Part shown: positions 7,756 through 16,625 of the stretch, piece by piece
How positions within the stretch are numbered: position 1 is the stretch's first letter
How the letters are laid out: each line of letters opens with the position of its first letter
DNA from: Candidatus Scybalocola fimicaballi
GTDB lineage: Bacteria > Bacteroidota > Bacteroidia > Bacteroidales > Paludibacteraceae
DNA: 57,026 bases
NCBI GenBank assembly: GCA_002317115.1
Contig: DCIP01000070.1
Coordinates: 3,103 to 60,128, forward strand
Direction of reading: 5' to 3'
Notes under the pieces: model-generated
What the model was told of the DNA's origin: nothing
The model's input: the letters and a program-made list of their open reading frames with translations, nothing else
The model's database searches: none
Translations under genes and position numbers: made by a program

Positions 7756-7892
7756 CTTGTTCGCCCAAAGTAAACTGTGATGATTGGAAAGTTTGTTTTT
7801 GCCATAAGGAAAAAAGAACAGTTTTATAAATACAGCAACGTTTAATGAACAACCGATTATGAAAAAACACATCACAGCTTTGGGCAAACAAG
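7756..7892 (+). promoter_or_regulatory. Long inverted repeat in the heme-operon leader
   Basis: The left arm (7756-7782) and right arm (7870-7892) are reverse complements over 23 bp, with one mismatch and a 4-nt bulge (TAAA at 7771-7774). The 87 nt between them are AT-rich. In RNA this would fold into a long hairpin just before the lipoprotein start at 7940. The right arm lies inside a short in-frame leader reading (ATG at 7859). It could be an attenuator or RNA-level switch. Confidence 0.5.
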
Positions 7893-7939
7893 AGGATAGT
7901 CGAAATGATTTGAGTAACAAAATGAATAATATAAAAATC

Positions 7940-8431
7940 ATGAAAGCAAAAAATTTCTTGGCTATGATGATAGCCGCAGCCACTATGACAATGAGTGTTT
8001 CATCTTGTGATGACGACGACGATGACAACACTCCAGCATCCACTATTTCTGTAGCAGATGCTATGGTTGGCTCATACAATGGCGATTATGTCCTTACTGT
8101 TATGGGAAGTGGAGACACGACTCAGGTTGTGATGACAATCAACAAGGTAGACGACAACACTATCCAGCTTGTCACTCCGTCGGCAGGTTCGGGTGCGATG
8201 GCTCTTCCTTCTCTTACTTGCGACCTTAAAGCCTCAGCTTCCAACAATGTCTACACTGCCACAGCAGAGAGCATCGCAGGAAGTGTCAATGTGAACGGAA
8301 CAGACAAAGCCTACACTTTCAGCAATGTCGCTGTAGTTGTATCTGCCAACACTGCAGCAATCACATACAGCCTACAATATGGCAAAATGCCTATGGCTAT
8401 GTTGGTGTCATTCAAAGGAGAGAAGAAATAA
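7940..8431 (+). CDS. Calycin-like lipoprotein, first gene of the heme operon
   Basis: This 163-residue protein starts with a lipoprotein signal (MKAKNFLAMMIAAA, lipobox SVSSC, Cys23) followed by an Asp-rich linker (DDDDDDN). The rest (GSYNGDYVLTVMG, then alternating hydrophobic beta strands) resembles the calycin-like domain of Bacteroidetes surface lipoproteins. It occupies the place that the heme-binding lipoprotein HmuY has in Porphyromonas hmu loci, but the fold family looks different. A role as surface heme-binding partner of HmuR is therefore inferred from position only. I use the ATG at 7940 because it gives a clean signal peptide; ATGs at 7859 and 7922 would add a hydrophilic extension. 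Confidence 0.8.
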   Translation: MKAKNFLAMMIAAATMTMSVSSCDDDDDDNTPASTISVADAMVGSYNGDYVLTVMGSGDTTQVVMTINKVDDNTIQLVTPSAGSGAMALPSLTCDLKASASNNVYTATAESIAGSVNVNGTDKAYTFSNVAVVVSANTAAITYSLQYGKMPMAMLVSFKGEKK

Positions 8432-8447
8432 ACGAACATTGAATGTA

Positions 8448-8469
8448 GAGACGCATGGATGTGCGTCTC
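8448..8469. repeat. GAGACGC palindrome, copy 1
   Basis: GAGACGCA-tggatg-TGCGTCTC is an 8-bp stem between the lipoprotein gene and hmuR. It is nearly the reverse complement of the copy at 45130 and related to those at 34669, 35562 and 56671. It could tune the ratio of lipoprotein to receptor mRNA. Confidence 0.65.
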
Positions 8470-8484
8470 ACATCCATCTAAACA

Positions 8485-10830
8485 ATGGTGATGAAACGAT
8501 TGAGGTTGATTATATTATGTACTTTGACGTCGCTCTCTTCCATAATGTGGGCTGAACAGAGAGTGGTCAAGGGGAAGGTGACTGATGAACATGGGGAACC
8601 ACTGATTGGTGCATACGTCACTGCTAAAGGGCAACGTGACGCTGCCACAGCCACTGACGCCCATGGCAACTACCAGTTGAAGGTTATGCCTGGCAACTGC
8701 CAACTTGAGGTCACTTATGTTGGTTTTGAACCTAAGAAAGTGACAGTGAAAGATTCCAAAGACGAAGTATACTGCAATGTGCGTCTTGTTGAGGACCAGA
8801 CCACTCTTGACCAGGTCGTTGTGACTGCGACCATGACTCCCAAGACTTTGATGGAAGTGCCGGTTGTCACTCGTCTGATTAACATTGATGATATCAAAAA
8901 AACTGACGCTACCAACATCCAGGATATGCTGACGCAAGAATTGCCAGGTCTGGAGTTTGGTTATGCTATGAGTCAGGAGACGTCGCTCAACATGAATGGT
9001 TTTGGTGGTAACGCAGTGCTCTTCCTTGTGGATGGAGAACGTCTGGCAGGTGAGACAATGGACAACACCGACTACAACCGTCTGGATTTGGACAACGTGG
9101 GTAGAATCGAGATTGTGAAGGGTGCGTCGTCGGCATTATATGGAAGCAACGCTGTGGGTGGTGTCATCAACATCATAAGCAGAGAAAGTTCTGAGCCGTG
9201 GACTGCCAATATCAACTCCCGCTATTCTTCCATGGGTAATGAGTGGAGAAACGGAGGATCTGTTTCGTTTAATATCAAAAAATGGAACAGCCAGACAAGT
9301 TACCAGCAAACTAAAATAGACAATATCAATCTTCCTACCGACGCTCCGTCGGCTTTGGAACAAGCTCAGGCTATTCTCGACGGAAGAGAATTACCTGCGA
9401 CGAAATCAAAACTGAGTCGACTTTATGGAAACAGAAACCACAACATCAAAGAGAGACTCGTTTTTACCCCCAATGAACATTTGAAATTTACAGCTCGTGG
9501 AGGCTATTTCTACCGTGAGAATTACCGTGACACATACGAATATCATTTTCATGGCTACAGCGGCGGATTAAAAGCGGTCTACGACTGGAAGAATGGTCGT
9601 AATCTGGAAGCGTCGTACAGCTACGACAAATACGATAAGGCTAATTATCAGCCAGATGGCACACGCACTCACGACCACGACTACAACAACACACAAAATG
9701 TGGCTCATCTGCTCTACAATCAAGAGTTTGGAAGAAATGTCTTGACTCTTGGTTCTGATTTCATGCACGACTATTTGTCGACCTACCAATTTCTCGACAA
9801 TACGGAGCACGAGCAAAACAACTGGGATATCTTCGCTCAGTTTGACTACAACCCAACCAAACGATTGAACTTCATTGGTAGTGTGCGACACGACTACTTC
9901 TCTGCCTCTCAAAAACAGGCTACCACAGCCCGTTTGGCAGCAATGTACAAATGGAACAAAGTGTCGCTTCGAGCAAGTTACGCCGGAGGATTCCGTGCCC
10001 CTACCCTTAAAGAGATGTATATGCAGTTCGACATGGGAAATATGGGCTATATCATCTGCGGAAATCCCGATCTCGACCCAGAGAGAAGCAACAATTTCAA
10101 TCTTGCGTTCGAGCACAACGGGCGTCTCGACAACGATAATATCTTCGACGGTTCTTACAACATCACTTTGATGGGCTACTGCAACATCTTCGACAAACGA
10201 GTAAGCTCAATCAGCAAATATTGGGTGGAGAACGAGGCATACGAGAGAGGCGGTTACCAAGTGGATTATCATGATACATCCATCAGTTATGATGCCGACA
10301 AGGACTCTTATTCCTACGTCGACGCCAATGGAGTCACTCGCAAAGCATTGACCAGCTCACTATACAGCAATGAGGATGGAGTGACTGTGACTGGAGCCGA
10401 CCTATCCATGCAGTATAAATTGAAATGTGGCTTTGGGATCAAGTATAGTTACGCCTACACCCATACCGAAGGCGCTAATATAGGCAGCTACTTCACTCAG
10501 CCTCGCAACCATTCTATGACGTGGCGTGTGGATTACGACCATCAGTTTACTGACAACTATGGATTTAACATAGGTTTGAGCGGACGCATGCAAGGAAAAC
10601 CTCAAAAGGAAACCGAAGACGCTGACCCAGGCTACACACTATGGAAACTGATGCTTCAGCAACGAATATGCAAAGGAGTCAAGGTGAATTTCACCGTCGA
10701 CAACCTCTTCAACTTTATTCCGAAATTCTACGGTTATAGTTCACCTATGACCACAGGACGCAACTATAGCGTAGGAGCATCATTAGATATCGACCGTTTA
10801 TTCAAAAAGAAAGATGAAATACAAAAGTAG
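8485..10830 (+). CDS. hmuR: TonB-dependent heme receptor
   Basis: This 781-residue outer-membrane receptor has a signal peptide (KRLRLIILCTLTSLSSIMWA). It is followed by a carboxypeptidase-D-like regulatory domain (VVKGKVTDEHGEPLIGAYV, residues ~26-105), a plug domain (VVVTATMTPKTLMEVPVVT, VDGERLAGE, GASSALYGSNAVGGVINII) and a 22-strand barrel to the end. It would pull heme or another porphyrin across the outer membrane with TonB energy. Substrate is inferred from the operon: it overlaps hmuS by 17 bp and is followed by hmuT, U and V, the Porphyromonas/Bacteroides hmu order. ATG 8491 (MKRLRL) is an equally good start. Confidence 0.9.
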   Translation: MVMKRLRLIILCTLTSLSSIMWAEQRVVKGKVTDEHGEPLIGAYVTAKGQRDAATATDAHGNYQLKVMPGNCQLEVTYVGFEPKKVTVKDSKDEVYCNVRLVEDQTTLDQVVVTATMTPKTLMEVPVVTRLINIDDIKKTDATNIQDMLTQELPGLEFGYAMSQETSLNMNGFGGNAVLFLVDGERLAGETMDNTDYNRLDLDNVGRIEIVKGASSALYGSNAVGGVINIISRESSEPWTANINSRYSSMGNEWRNGGSVSFNIKKWNSQTSYQQTKIDNINLPTDAPSALEQAQAILDGRELPATKSKLSRLYGNRNHNIKERLVFTPNEHLKFTARGGYFYRENYRDTYEYHFHGYSGGLKAVYDWKNGRNLEASYSYDKYDKANYQPDGTRTHDHDYNNTQNVAHLLYNQEFGRNVLTLGSDFMHDYLSTYQFLDNTEHEQNNWDIFAQFDYNPTKRLNFIGSVRHDYFSASQKQATTARLAAMYKWNKVSLRASYAGGFRAPTLKEMYMQFDMGNMGYIICGNPDLDPERSNNFNLAFEHNGRLDNDNIFDGSYNITLMGYCNIFDKRVSSISKYWVENEAYERGGYQVDYHDTSISYDADKDSYSYVDANGVTRKALTSSLYSNEDGVTVTGADLSMQYKLKCGFGIKYSYAYTHTEGANIGSYFTQPRNHSMTWRVDYDHQFTDNYGFNIGLSGRMQGKPQKETEDADPGYTLWKLMLQQRICKGVKVNFTVDNLFNFIPKFYGYSSPMTTGRNYSVGASLDIDRLFKKKDEIQK

Positions 10831-13800
10831 AATTAAACAAATTGCACTACCTGCATTGGCAGCCATCCTTGTGGTGGTTGCCATTGTAAGTGTCTATCGC
10901 ACTTGGTTTTCAAGTACGAAAGTAGCATTTATCAACTACCAGGCTCTACAGCTTGGAGTAATCAACAAAGCCAACGACAATCCTATGATTGATATCGAGG
11001 AGCTGCCACTGGAAAAAGTGAATGAGATTGAGAAATATGATATGGTTTTCATCAATGGCATGGGACTCCGCATCACAGAAGAGCAGCGAGACCATATTGA
11101 GATGGCTGCACTGTTGGGCCACCCTATCCTCACCACTATGGCCACTAATCCTGCCAATGCAATCGTAGGTGTGGACAGCACAACAGCCGATACTCTCAAA
11201 GCCTATCTGAACGGAGCAAGCCGAGTGAACTATCGCTCGATGCTCAATTATGTCCGTACCCACGTCGACGGGAAAATAATATGCAAAGGAGAGATCGATT
11301 CCGTCGTTCCTCAACGTCGCTATCTTTTGATCCATTCCAATCTCGACAATCCCGACGATGAAGAGGTTGGATTCCAAAGTGTGGCTGAATATGAGTCGTA
11401 TCTCGACAAACACAATATCAAACTCAATGGCAGTCATATCATCTTGACAGGAGCCATGGGTTCACCGTATGAACTTTGTGCTGCTCTTGAAAAAGCCGGT
11501 CACACAGCATATATTCTGCCCAATGTCAATGCTCAGGCCGACATGGATATTCTCGACAGCATCGCGCCATCAGCAATTGTCAATTTTGCTCACGGACGTA
11601 TGGGCGACGCAATGGTTAGATATCTTGAACATACTAATATTCCTCTATTCTGTCCGCTTAATGTCAACACGCTCACAGAAGAGTGGATGGCAGACAAACA
11701 GGGAATGCAAGGCGGATTCCTATCCCAAAGTTTAGTTGTGCCCGAGGTCGACGGTGCAATCCGTCCCTACGTGCTTTTTGCCCAACGTGTGAACGACGAC
11801 GGACTTCGTGAGGTTTATGCTATTCCAGACAGATTGGAAACATTCGTCAAGACTATTCAAGGCTACATAAATCTGAAGCAGAAGAAGAACAGTGAGAAGA
11901 AGATAGCCATCGTCTACTTTGGCAATCCACTCCAGAATACACTTTCCGCCGCAGGTTTGGAAGGCATCCCGTCGCTCTACAACCTTTTGAAAAGACTTAA
12001 ATCAGAAGGCTATCGCGTCGACAATCTGCCAGCAAGAGTGGAAGATTTCCGTTTGAGCCAACAAGACTACGGAAATATCCAAATTATGCCACAACCGATG
12101 GCAGGAGAAGGATCAGACACGTTTGCCATCGTTCACGGCACTGGCAAAGAGCCAACTCTACAATTCCAAGAAACATATCGTTGGATTCGTGAGGATTTCC
12201 AAGCCGACGCGTTGATCCACTTCGGCACACACGGAGGTTTGGAATACACTCCACGCAAACAGGTGGCATTGTCGAGTGAGGATTGGCCAGACAAGATGGT
12301 CGGACATCTGCCTCATTTCTACATCTACACCATAGGCAATGTAGGAGAGGCGTTGATTGCTAAACGACGCACGTATGCCGGAATACAAAGCCATCTAACG
12401 GCTCCGTTTATGGAGAGTGAGCTTCGTAATCAATATAAGGATTTGACTTCTGCTCTTGAGCAATACGGAGCCAAGCCATCAGATGAGAATGCTAACAAAG
12501 TAAAGAAAATTGCTGTGGAGATGGGCATCCATCGTGATTTGCGTTTGGATTCGAGCATCGTTTCCATCTGGAATGAGCAGGAGATTGCCCGCGTCGAGCA
12601 GTTTGCAGAGGAGATCATAAACGAAAAGATGACAGGCCAGTTATACACCTTAGGTGAGCCTTACGAAGATATACGCATCACATCATCAGTTATCGCTATG
12701 GCAACCGACCCGATCGCATACAGTCTGTTGGCATTGGACAAACAGATGGGACGAGTGGCAGACGACGTGGAGAAGCATCAATCCCGTTTTAGCAAACAAT
12801 ACTTACAACCGGCTCGCACACTTGTCAACCAGATACTTAAAGGCGACGTGAAAGCCGACGACGCTTTGGTTTGCAGATTGGCACACATCACGTCGGAGCA
12901 ACTTGCCAAAGCAAGGAAAATAGAGAATGACACTAAGCCAATGGATATGATGGCTATGATGCGGTTGATGGGATCTATGAAGAAAAAGGTAAAACCAGCC
13001 CCCGTTGTCGACGAAAAATCGTCGACAACGGATTCTGCCAAGATTGCAAAGATGAAAGAGGCAGGCAAAGATATGGATCCACGCAAAGCTTTGGCTATGG
13101 CAAAAATGATGGGAGCCCCTGCGTCTGCACTTAAAAAGATGGCCATCGCAATGGGATTAAAGAGTGACGACGAAGGGAATGGTAAGAGTATGGAGGAGAT
13201 GATAGAGCAGTTTTTGCCTCATTACACCGAAGCTGAGAAAAACGAAAGTCGTGCCATAATGGAGTTTTGCCACACTATCGAAAACGTAACCAACTACCGT
13301 AGTGGACTACTTTCCGCACCTGAGCAAGAGATGAAATCACTGTTGAATGCCTTGAACGGTGGATATACAGCTCCGTCGACTGGAGGTGATGTGGTGAGCA
13401 ATCCACGTACCTTGCCAACAGGACGAAACCTCTACGGAGTGAATGCCGAAAACACACCAAGTGCCAAAGCGTGGGAGAAAGGTAAAGAATTGGCAGAAAG
13501 CACAATCCAGATGTATCGCAAGGCTCATCACGACAGCATACCACGCAAAGTAAGTTTCACTCTGTGGAGCTCGGAATTTATTGAGACCGAAGGAGCTTCC
13601 ATAGCTCAGATATTCTATTTACTTGGAATCGAGCCCATCCGTGATGCGTTCGGTCGTGTCACTGATATCAGACTCATTCCAAGCGAGCAACTTGGACGTC
13701 CTCGCATCGACGTGGTGGTGCAGACATCCGGCCAGCTACGAGACTTGGCAGCCTCACGTCTCTATCTCATCAACCGTGCTGTGACGATGGCAGCCGCAGC

Positions 13801-14830
13801 CAAAGATGATAAGTTTGAGAATCAGGTGGCAGCCGGTGTTCTCGAATCTGAACAATATCTGACATCACAAGGGATATCCCCGAAGGAGGCTCGTGAGATG
13901 GCATCATTCAGAGTGTTTGGAGGCGTGAATGGCAACTACGGCACAGGCATACAAGGTATGGTGCAGAGCCAAGGTGGATGGCAGAACACAAGTGAGATAG
14001 CCGACGTCTATATGAATAATATGGGAGCATTCTATGGCAGCGTCGACGGGTGGGAACGCTATAGCAAAGCAGCTTTCGCCGCAGCACTTACTCGAACTGA
14101 TGTGGTGACACAACCTCGTCAATCCAACACTTGGGGTGCTCTTTCGCTCGACCACGTTTACGAATTTATGGGAGGAATCAATCTTGCCGTCACTGAGGTC
14201 ACAGGCAAAGAACCAGATGCCTATATGGCAGACTATCGCAACCGTAACCATAATCGTATGCAGGAGTTGAAAGAGGCTGTTGGCGTGGAGAGCCGCTCCA
14301 CAATCTTTAATCCGACATACATCAAAGAGAAGATGAAAGGTGGAGCCTCATCAGCAGCTGGATTTGCGGAAATCATACAAAACACCTACGGCTGGAGCGT
14401 GACACGTCAATCCACAATCGACCCTCAAATGTGGGATGAAATCTATGCCGTCTACGTGGACGATAAATTCAAACTCGGCATCGACCAGTTTATAAGCCAA
14501 CAAAACCCTGCCGCTATGGAGCAGATGGCGACGTCGATGCTCCAAGCTGCGGACAAAGGTTATTTCCACGCCACTGACGCACAAAAGCAACAGTTGGGCA
14601 AAATCCAACAACAAGCTCGCGACAGACAACTTGAACAGCAACAGAATTACTCCCAGCAGAATGAGCAGGAGCAGAAATCTGGCACCGTCTTAAAGAAAGA
14701 GACGCTGATGGATTCTGCTGAAACATCAACCACACTCGTCACAACATCGGTAGTGATCGGCATAGCCATCGTGGTGCTGATTATCATACTTGTCGTGGTG
14801 CGCAAACGTCGTAAAGCAGAGGAAGAGTGA
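10814..14830 (+). CDS. hmuS: CobN-like heme dechelatase / chelatase large subunit
   Basis: This 1338-residue protein belongs to the CobN/BchH large-subunit chelatase family. An N-terminal membrane anchor (ALPALAAILVVVAIVSVY) and a C-terminal TM (VVIGIAIVVLIIILVVV, then RKRRK) place the bulk outside the cytoplasm. The family core is visible as ALIHFGTHGGLEYTPRKQ, LPHFYIYTIGN and GEALIAKRRTYAG. In heme loci of this layout HmuS is thought to remove iron from heme rather than insert cobalt, and no cobalamin genes are nearby. Residues ~715-800 form a Met/Lys-rich insertion (MDMMAMMRLMGSMKKK) whose DNA contains a perfect 13-bp inverted repeat at 13002-13031. The start overlaps hmuR, indicating translational coupling. 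Confidence 0.9.
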   Translation: MKYKSRIKQIALPALAAILVVVAIVSVYRTWFSSTKVAFINYQALQLGVINKANDNPMIDIEELPLEKVNEIEKYDMVFINGMGLRITEEQRDHIEMAALLGHPILTTMATNPANAIVGVDSTTADTLKAYLNGASRVNYRSMLNYVRTHVDGKIICKGEIDSVVPQRRYLLIHSNLDNPDDEEVGFQSVAEYESYLDKHNIKLNGSHIILTGAMGSPYELCAALEKAGHTAYILPNVNAQADMDILDSIAPSAIVNFAHGRMGDAMVRYLEHTNIPLFCPLNVNTLTEEWMADKQGMQGGFLSQSLVVPEVDGAIRPYVLFAQRVNDDGLREVYAIPDRLETFVKTIQGYINLKQKKNSEKKIAIVYFGNPLQNTLSAAGLEGIPSLYNLLKRLKSEGYRVDNLPARVEDFRLSQQDYGNIQIMPQPMAGEGSDTFAIVHGTGKEPTLQFQETYRWIREDFQADALIHFGTHGGLEYTPRKQVALSSEDWPDKMVGHLPHFYIYTIGNVGEALIAKRRTYAGIQSHLTAPFMESELRNQYKDLTSALEQYGAKPSDENANKVKKIAVEMGIHRDLRLDSSIVSIWNEQEIARVEQFAEEIINEKMTGQLYTLGEPYEDIRITSSVIAMATDPIAYSLLALDKQMGRVADDVEKHQSRFSKQYLQPARTLVNQILKGDVKADDALVCRLAHITSEQLAKARKIENDTKPMDMMAMMRLMGSMKKKVKPAPVVDEKSSTTDSAKIAKMKEAGKDMDPRKALAMAKMMGAPASALKKMAIAMGLKSDDEGNGKSMEEMIEQFLPHYTEAEKNESRAIMEFCHTIENVTNYRSGLLSAPEQEMKSLLNALNGGYTAPSTGGDVVSNPRTLPTGRNLYGVNAENTPSAKAWEKGKELAESTIQMYRKAHHDSIPRKVSFTLWSSEFIETEGASIAQIFYLLGIEPIRDAFGRVTDIRLIPSEQLGRPRIDVVVQTSGQLRDLAASRLYLINRAVTMAAAAKDDKFENQVAAGVLESEQYLTSQGISPKEAREMASFRVFGGVNGNYGTGIQGMVQSQGGWQNTSEIADVYMNNMGAFYGSVDGWERYSKAAFAAALTRTDVVTQPRQSNTWGALSLDHVYEFMGGINLAVTEVTGKEPDAYMADYRNRNHNRMQELKEAVGVESRSTIFNPTYIKEKMKGGASSAAGFAEIIQNTYGWSVTRQSTIDPQMWDEIYAVYVDDKFKLGIDQFISQQNPAAMEQMATSMLQAADKGYFHATDAQKQQLGKIQQQARDRQLEQQQNYSQQNEQEQKSGTVLKKETLMDSAETSTTLVTTSVVIGIAIVVLIIILVVVRKRRKAEEE
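13002..13031. repeat. Perfect palindrome inside hmuS
   Basis: CCGTTGTCGACGA-aaaa-TCGTCGACAACGG forms a 13-bp stem with a 4-nt loop in the part encoding the hydrophilic PVVDEKSSTTDS linker of the Met-rich insertion. No U-tract follows, so it is not a terminator. Confidence 0.7.
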
Positions 14831-14831
14831 T

Positions 14832-15512
14832 ATGGAGACGATAGTTCTTGTTCTGATGGTGCTGGTGTTTCTCAACACCTGGATAAAACTGACCTTTCTA
14901 AAGTGGTGGCAAGTGGCAATGGTGACTGCCGCATGCTCCATCTTTGTGGGGATGACGTGGGAATGGGCAATCCAGCAAAGCAGAAATGAGATTCAGGCGT
15001 GGCTGGCAAACCAACCATTGATGCTTGATGTGAGTGTGGTGCTTACGATTGAAGTGTTCTGGCAAATCGCCTACTGCATTCTCTCTGGAAAGATGTTGTA
15101 TGGAGAGCCTATGCGACGTCGCACTATCTGGATCTATCGCATTCTACGCTTCTTTTCAGGCATACTTGTTTTCCCCGTCCTATTCTACGCTTTGGTGCAA
15201 ACCATCTACGCCTTTCCCGGCGTCGACTTCTCAATAATCGCGTGGACATTAGCAGTAGTTATCGGAATAATAATGCCGACGGGAGCATGGGGATTACGTT
15301 GGCTCATACCGGAGAAAGATTTGCGTCTGGAGGTGCTATTCCTACTATCCACACTGATTCTCATTCTTGGCGTCGTCGCCACAGTGAACGGCACTACCAC
15401 CTTCCACGGTTCAGATCCAGTCGAATGGCTTGCTTTGGCAGCATTTGGAACACTCACCTTGGTTTGCGGCATCATTGGTTTGCTGAGGTATAATAAAACC
15501 ACCAAAGACTAA
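14832..15512 (+). CDS. hmuT: Heme-operon integral membrane protein
   Basis: This 226-residue, strongly hydrophobic protein has about six membrane segments (e.g. TIVLVLMVLVFLNTW, WWQVAMVTAACSIFVGM, ILVFPVLFYALVQTIYAF, ILILGVVATVNG) and few charged residues. It has no enzymatic motif that I can see. Its identity rests on position between hmuS and the ExbB-like hmuU, as in the hmuRSTUV order. It probably forms part of an inner-membrane complex with HmuU, HmuV and HmuS. I place the start at the ATG 1 bp after the hmuS stop codon, which gives an N-terminal TM; a longer frame from 14790 lies within hmuS. Confidence 0.75.
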   Translation: METIVLVLMVLVFLNTWIKLTFLKWWQVAMVTAACSIFVGMTWEWAIQQSRNEIQAWLANQPLMLDVSVVLTIEVFWQIAYCILSGKMLYGEPMRRRTIWIYRILRFFSGILVFPVLFYALVQTIYAFPGVDFSIIAWTLAVVIGIIMPTGAWGLRWLIPEKDLRLEVLFLLSTLILILGVVATVNGTTTFHGSDPVEWLALAAFGTLTLVCGIIGLLRYNKTTKD

Positions 15513-15515
15513 AAA

Positions 15516-15622
15516 TTGAGGATTGCAAAGGGCGGAAGCCCTTGCCTCTCCTCAATGTGCGAGCCGTAGGCGAGCACAATAAAAAATAAAAACCACAGAG
15601 ACACAGAGTTCTCTAAGAAACT
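15516..15622 (+). repeat. ~105-bp dispersed two-hairpin repeat, copy A
   Basis: The hmuT-hmuU spacer is almost entirely a repeat also found inverted at 46469-46571. The shared blocks are GAGGATTGCAAAGGGCGGAA, a GCGAGCC..TAGGGCGAGC-type hairpin and AAAACCACAGAGnCA followed by GAGTTCTC. The order and spacing are the same in both copies. It sits inside an operon, so it is probably not a terminator. Confidence 0.7.
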
Positions 15623-15639
15623 ATAAAAACTATATAACA

Positions 15640-16227
15640 ATGGAAATTATCAGCGATATTCTCTACTGGATTTCAACAGGCTTATTAGTGCCTGTCATCA
15701 TCATTTTGATTCTTCTTTTCATCCGATCACTCCTTCTCATCGGAAGTTTCTTCGGACAATACCTTGCCATCCACAAATCTGCCTCACAAGTGAGAAAGGC
15801 GTTGACTGGAGTGACGAGGGAAAATGTCGACGCAGTAATTGAGCGTCTGCCAAAGAAAAGCGACATGCTCGTCAACCGATATATAAAAGCCATCATTGAA
15901 GCCAAAGATGAGCCGGCTGAAATCCAACGTCTGTTGGCAGAGTACGAGATTGAGGCAGACAAAGATCTAACCACTTCCAAGATGCTTGCCAAACTTGGCC
16001 CTATGATGGGATTGATGGGAACGTTGATACCAATGGGACCAGCATTAGCAGGTTTGGCATCAGGAGATATAGATTCGATGGCACGCAATATGCAGGTGGC
16101 TTTCGCGACAACCGTCACTGGACTTGTGGCTGCAGCCATCGGATACGTCACTCAGCAAATCAAGCAACGTTGGTATCTGCAGGATATAACAAACTTGGAA
16201 TATTTGTATGAGATTCTAAAAAAATAA
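15640..16227 (+). CDS. hmuU: MotA/TolQ/ExbB-family proton-channel protein
   Basis: This 195-residue protein shows the ExbB/TolQ plan. There is a first TM (LLVPVIIILILLFIRSLLLI), a cytoplasmic loop with many charged residues, and a paired TM2/TM3 region carrying the family motif LGPMMGLMGTLIPMGPAL, then VAFATTVTGLVAAAIGY. Such proteins use the proton gradient to drive a partner that reaches into the periplasm. Here the partners are likely HmuV (next gene, 11 bp on) and HmuT or HmuS. It is separated from hmuT by the dispersed repeat but has the same direction and no promoter of its own that I can see. Confidence 0.87.
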   Translation: MEIISDILYWISTGLLVPVIIILILLFIRSLLLIGSFFGQYLAIHKSASQVRKALTGVTRENVDAVIERLPKKSDMLVNRYIKAIIEAKDEPAEIQRLLAEYEIEADKDLTTSKMLAKLGPMMGLMGTLIPMGPALAGLASGDIDSMARNMQVAFATTVTGLVAAAIGYVTQQIKQRWYLQDITNLEYLYEILKK

Positions 16228-16238
16228 TCGTAGAAAAG

Positions 16239-16565
16239 ATGAGACACAATCTATTAAAGAATCAAGAAGAGGACGACCCTATGTCAACGGTATCCAACCT
16301 CTTCGACGTCGCTATGGTATTCGCAGTGGCACTTATGGTGGCATTGGTCACACGATTCAATATGACAGAGATGTTCAGCCAAGATGATTTCACGATGATC
16401 AAGAACCCAGGTAAAGAGAATATGGAGATCATAACCAAAGAAGGATCACAAATCAACAAGTATACTCCGAGTGAAGACCAATCACAGTCGGAAGGCAAAC
16501 GAGGCAAAAAAGTCGGCATCGCCTACGAATTGGAAAACGGAGAAATCATCTACGTACCAGAATAG
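16239..16565 (+). CDS. hmuV: DUF2149-type ExbD-like membrane protein
   Basis: This 108-residue protein has a short cytoplasmic N-terminus, one membrane segment (VSNLFDVAMVFAVALMVALV) and a soluble C-terminal part ending GIAYELENGEIIYVPE. That plan, a single TM followed by a periplasmic tail directly behind an ExbB-like gene, matches the DUF2149 proteins of hmu loci and is analogous to ExbD or MotB. It would complete the energy-coupling unit with HmuU. It is the last gene of the operon; a strong terminator follows after 5 bp. Confidence 0.85.
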   Translation: MRHNLLKNQEEDDPMSTVSNLFDVAMVFAVALMVALVTRFNMTEMFSQDDFTMIKNPGKENMEIITKEGSQINKYTPSEDQSQSEGKRGKKVGIAYELENGEIIYVPE

Positions 16566-16570
16566 CAAAA

Positions 16571-16605
16571 ACTCCCGTGCGATGTGTGTCACACGGGAGT
16601 TGTAT
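16571..16605 (+). terminator. Terminator of the heme operon
   Basis: ACTCCCGTG and CACGGGAGT (9 bp) enclose a 12-nt loop and lead into TGTATTTTT. A run of four A precedes the stem, so it can also serve the phosphatase gene on the other strand. Nearly the same hairpin ends dnaK at 29520. Confidence 0.85.
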
Positions 16606-16625
16606 TTTTAGATCTCTTAAACTAA

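Noticed and set aside
7756..7892. Invertible promoter of the Bacteroides phase-variation type
   Set aside because: No TAnnTTTG box lies in the 87-bp centre on either strand and no invertase gene is near; a strong promoter is already present upstream. An RNA structure is more likely, though inversion is not excluded.
7552..7939. Cobalamin riboswitch before the TonB receptor and CobN-like genes
   Set aside because: No B12-box-like conserved sequence is seen, and the gene order is that of heme (hmu) loci, not cobalamin loci.
10814..14830. Cobaltochelatase CobN of B12 synthesis
   Set aside because: No CobS/CobT or corrin genes are nearby; membrane anchors at both ends and the neighbours hmuR/T/U/V point to heme.
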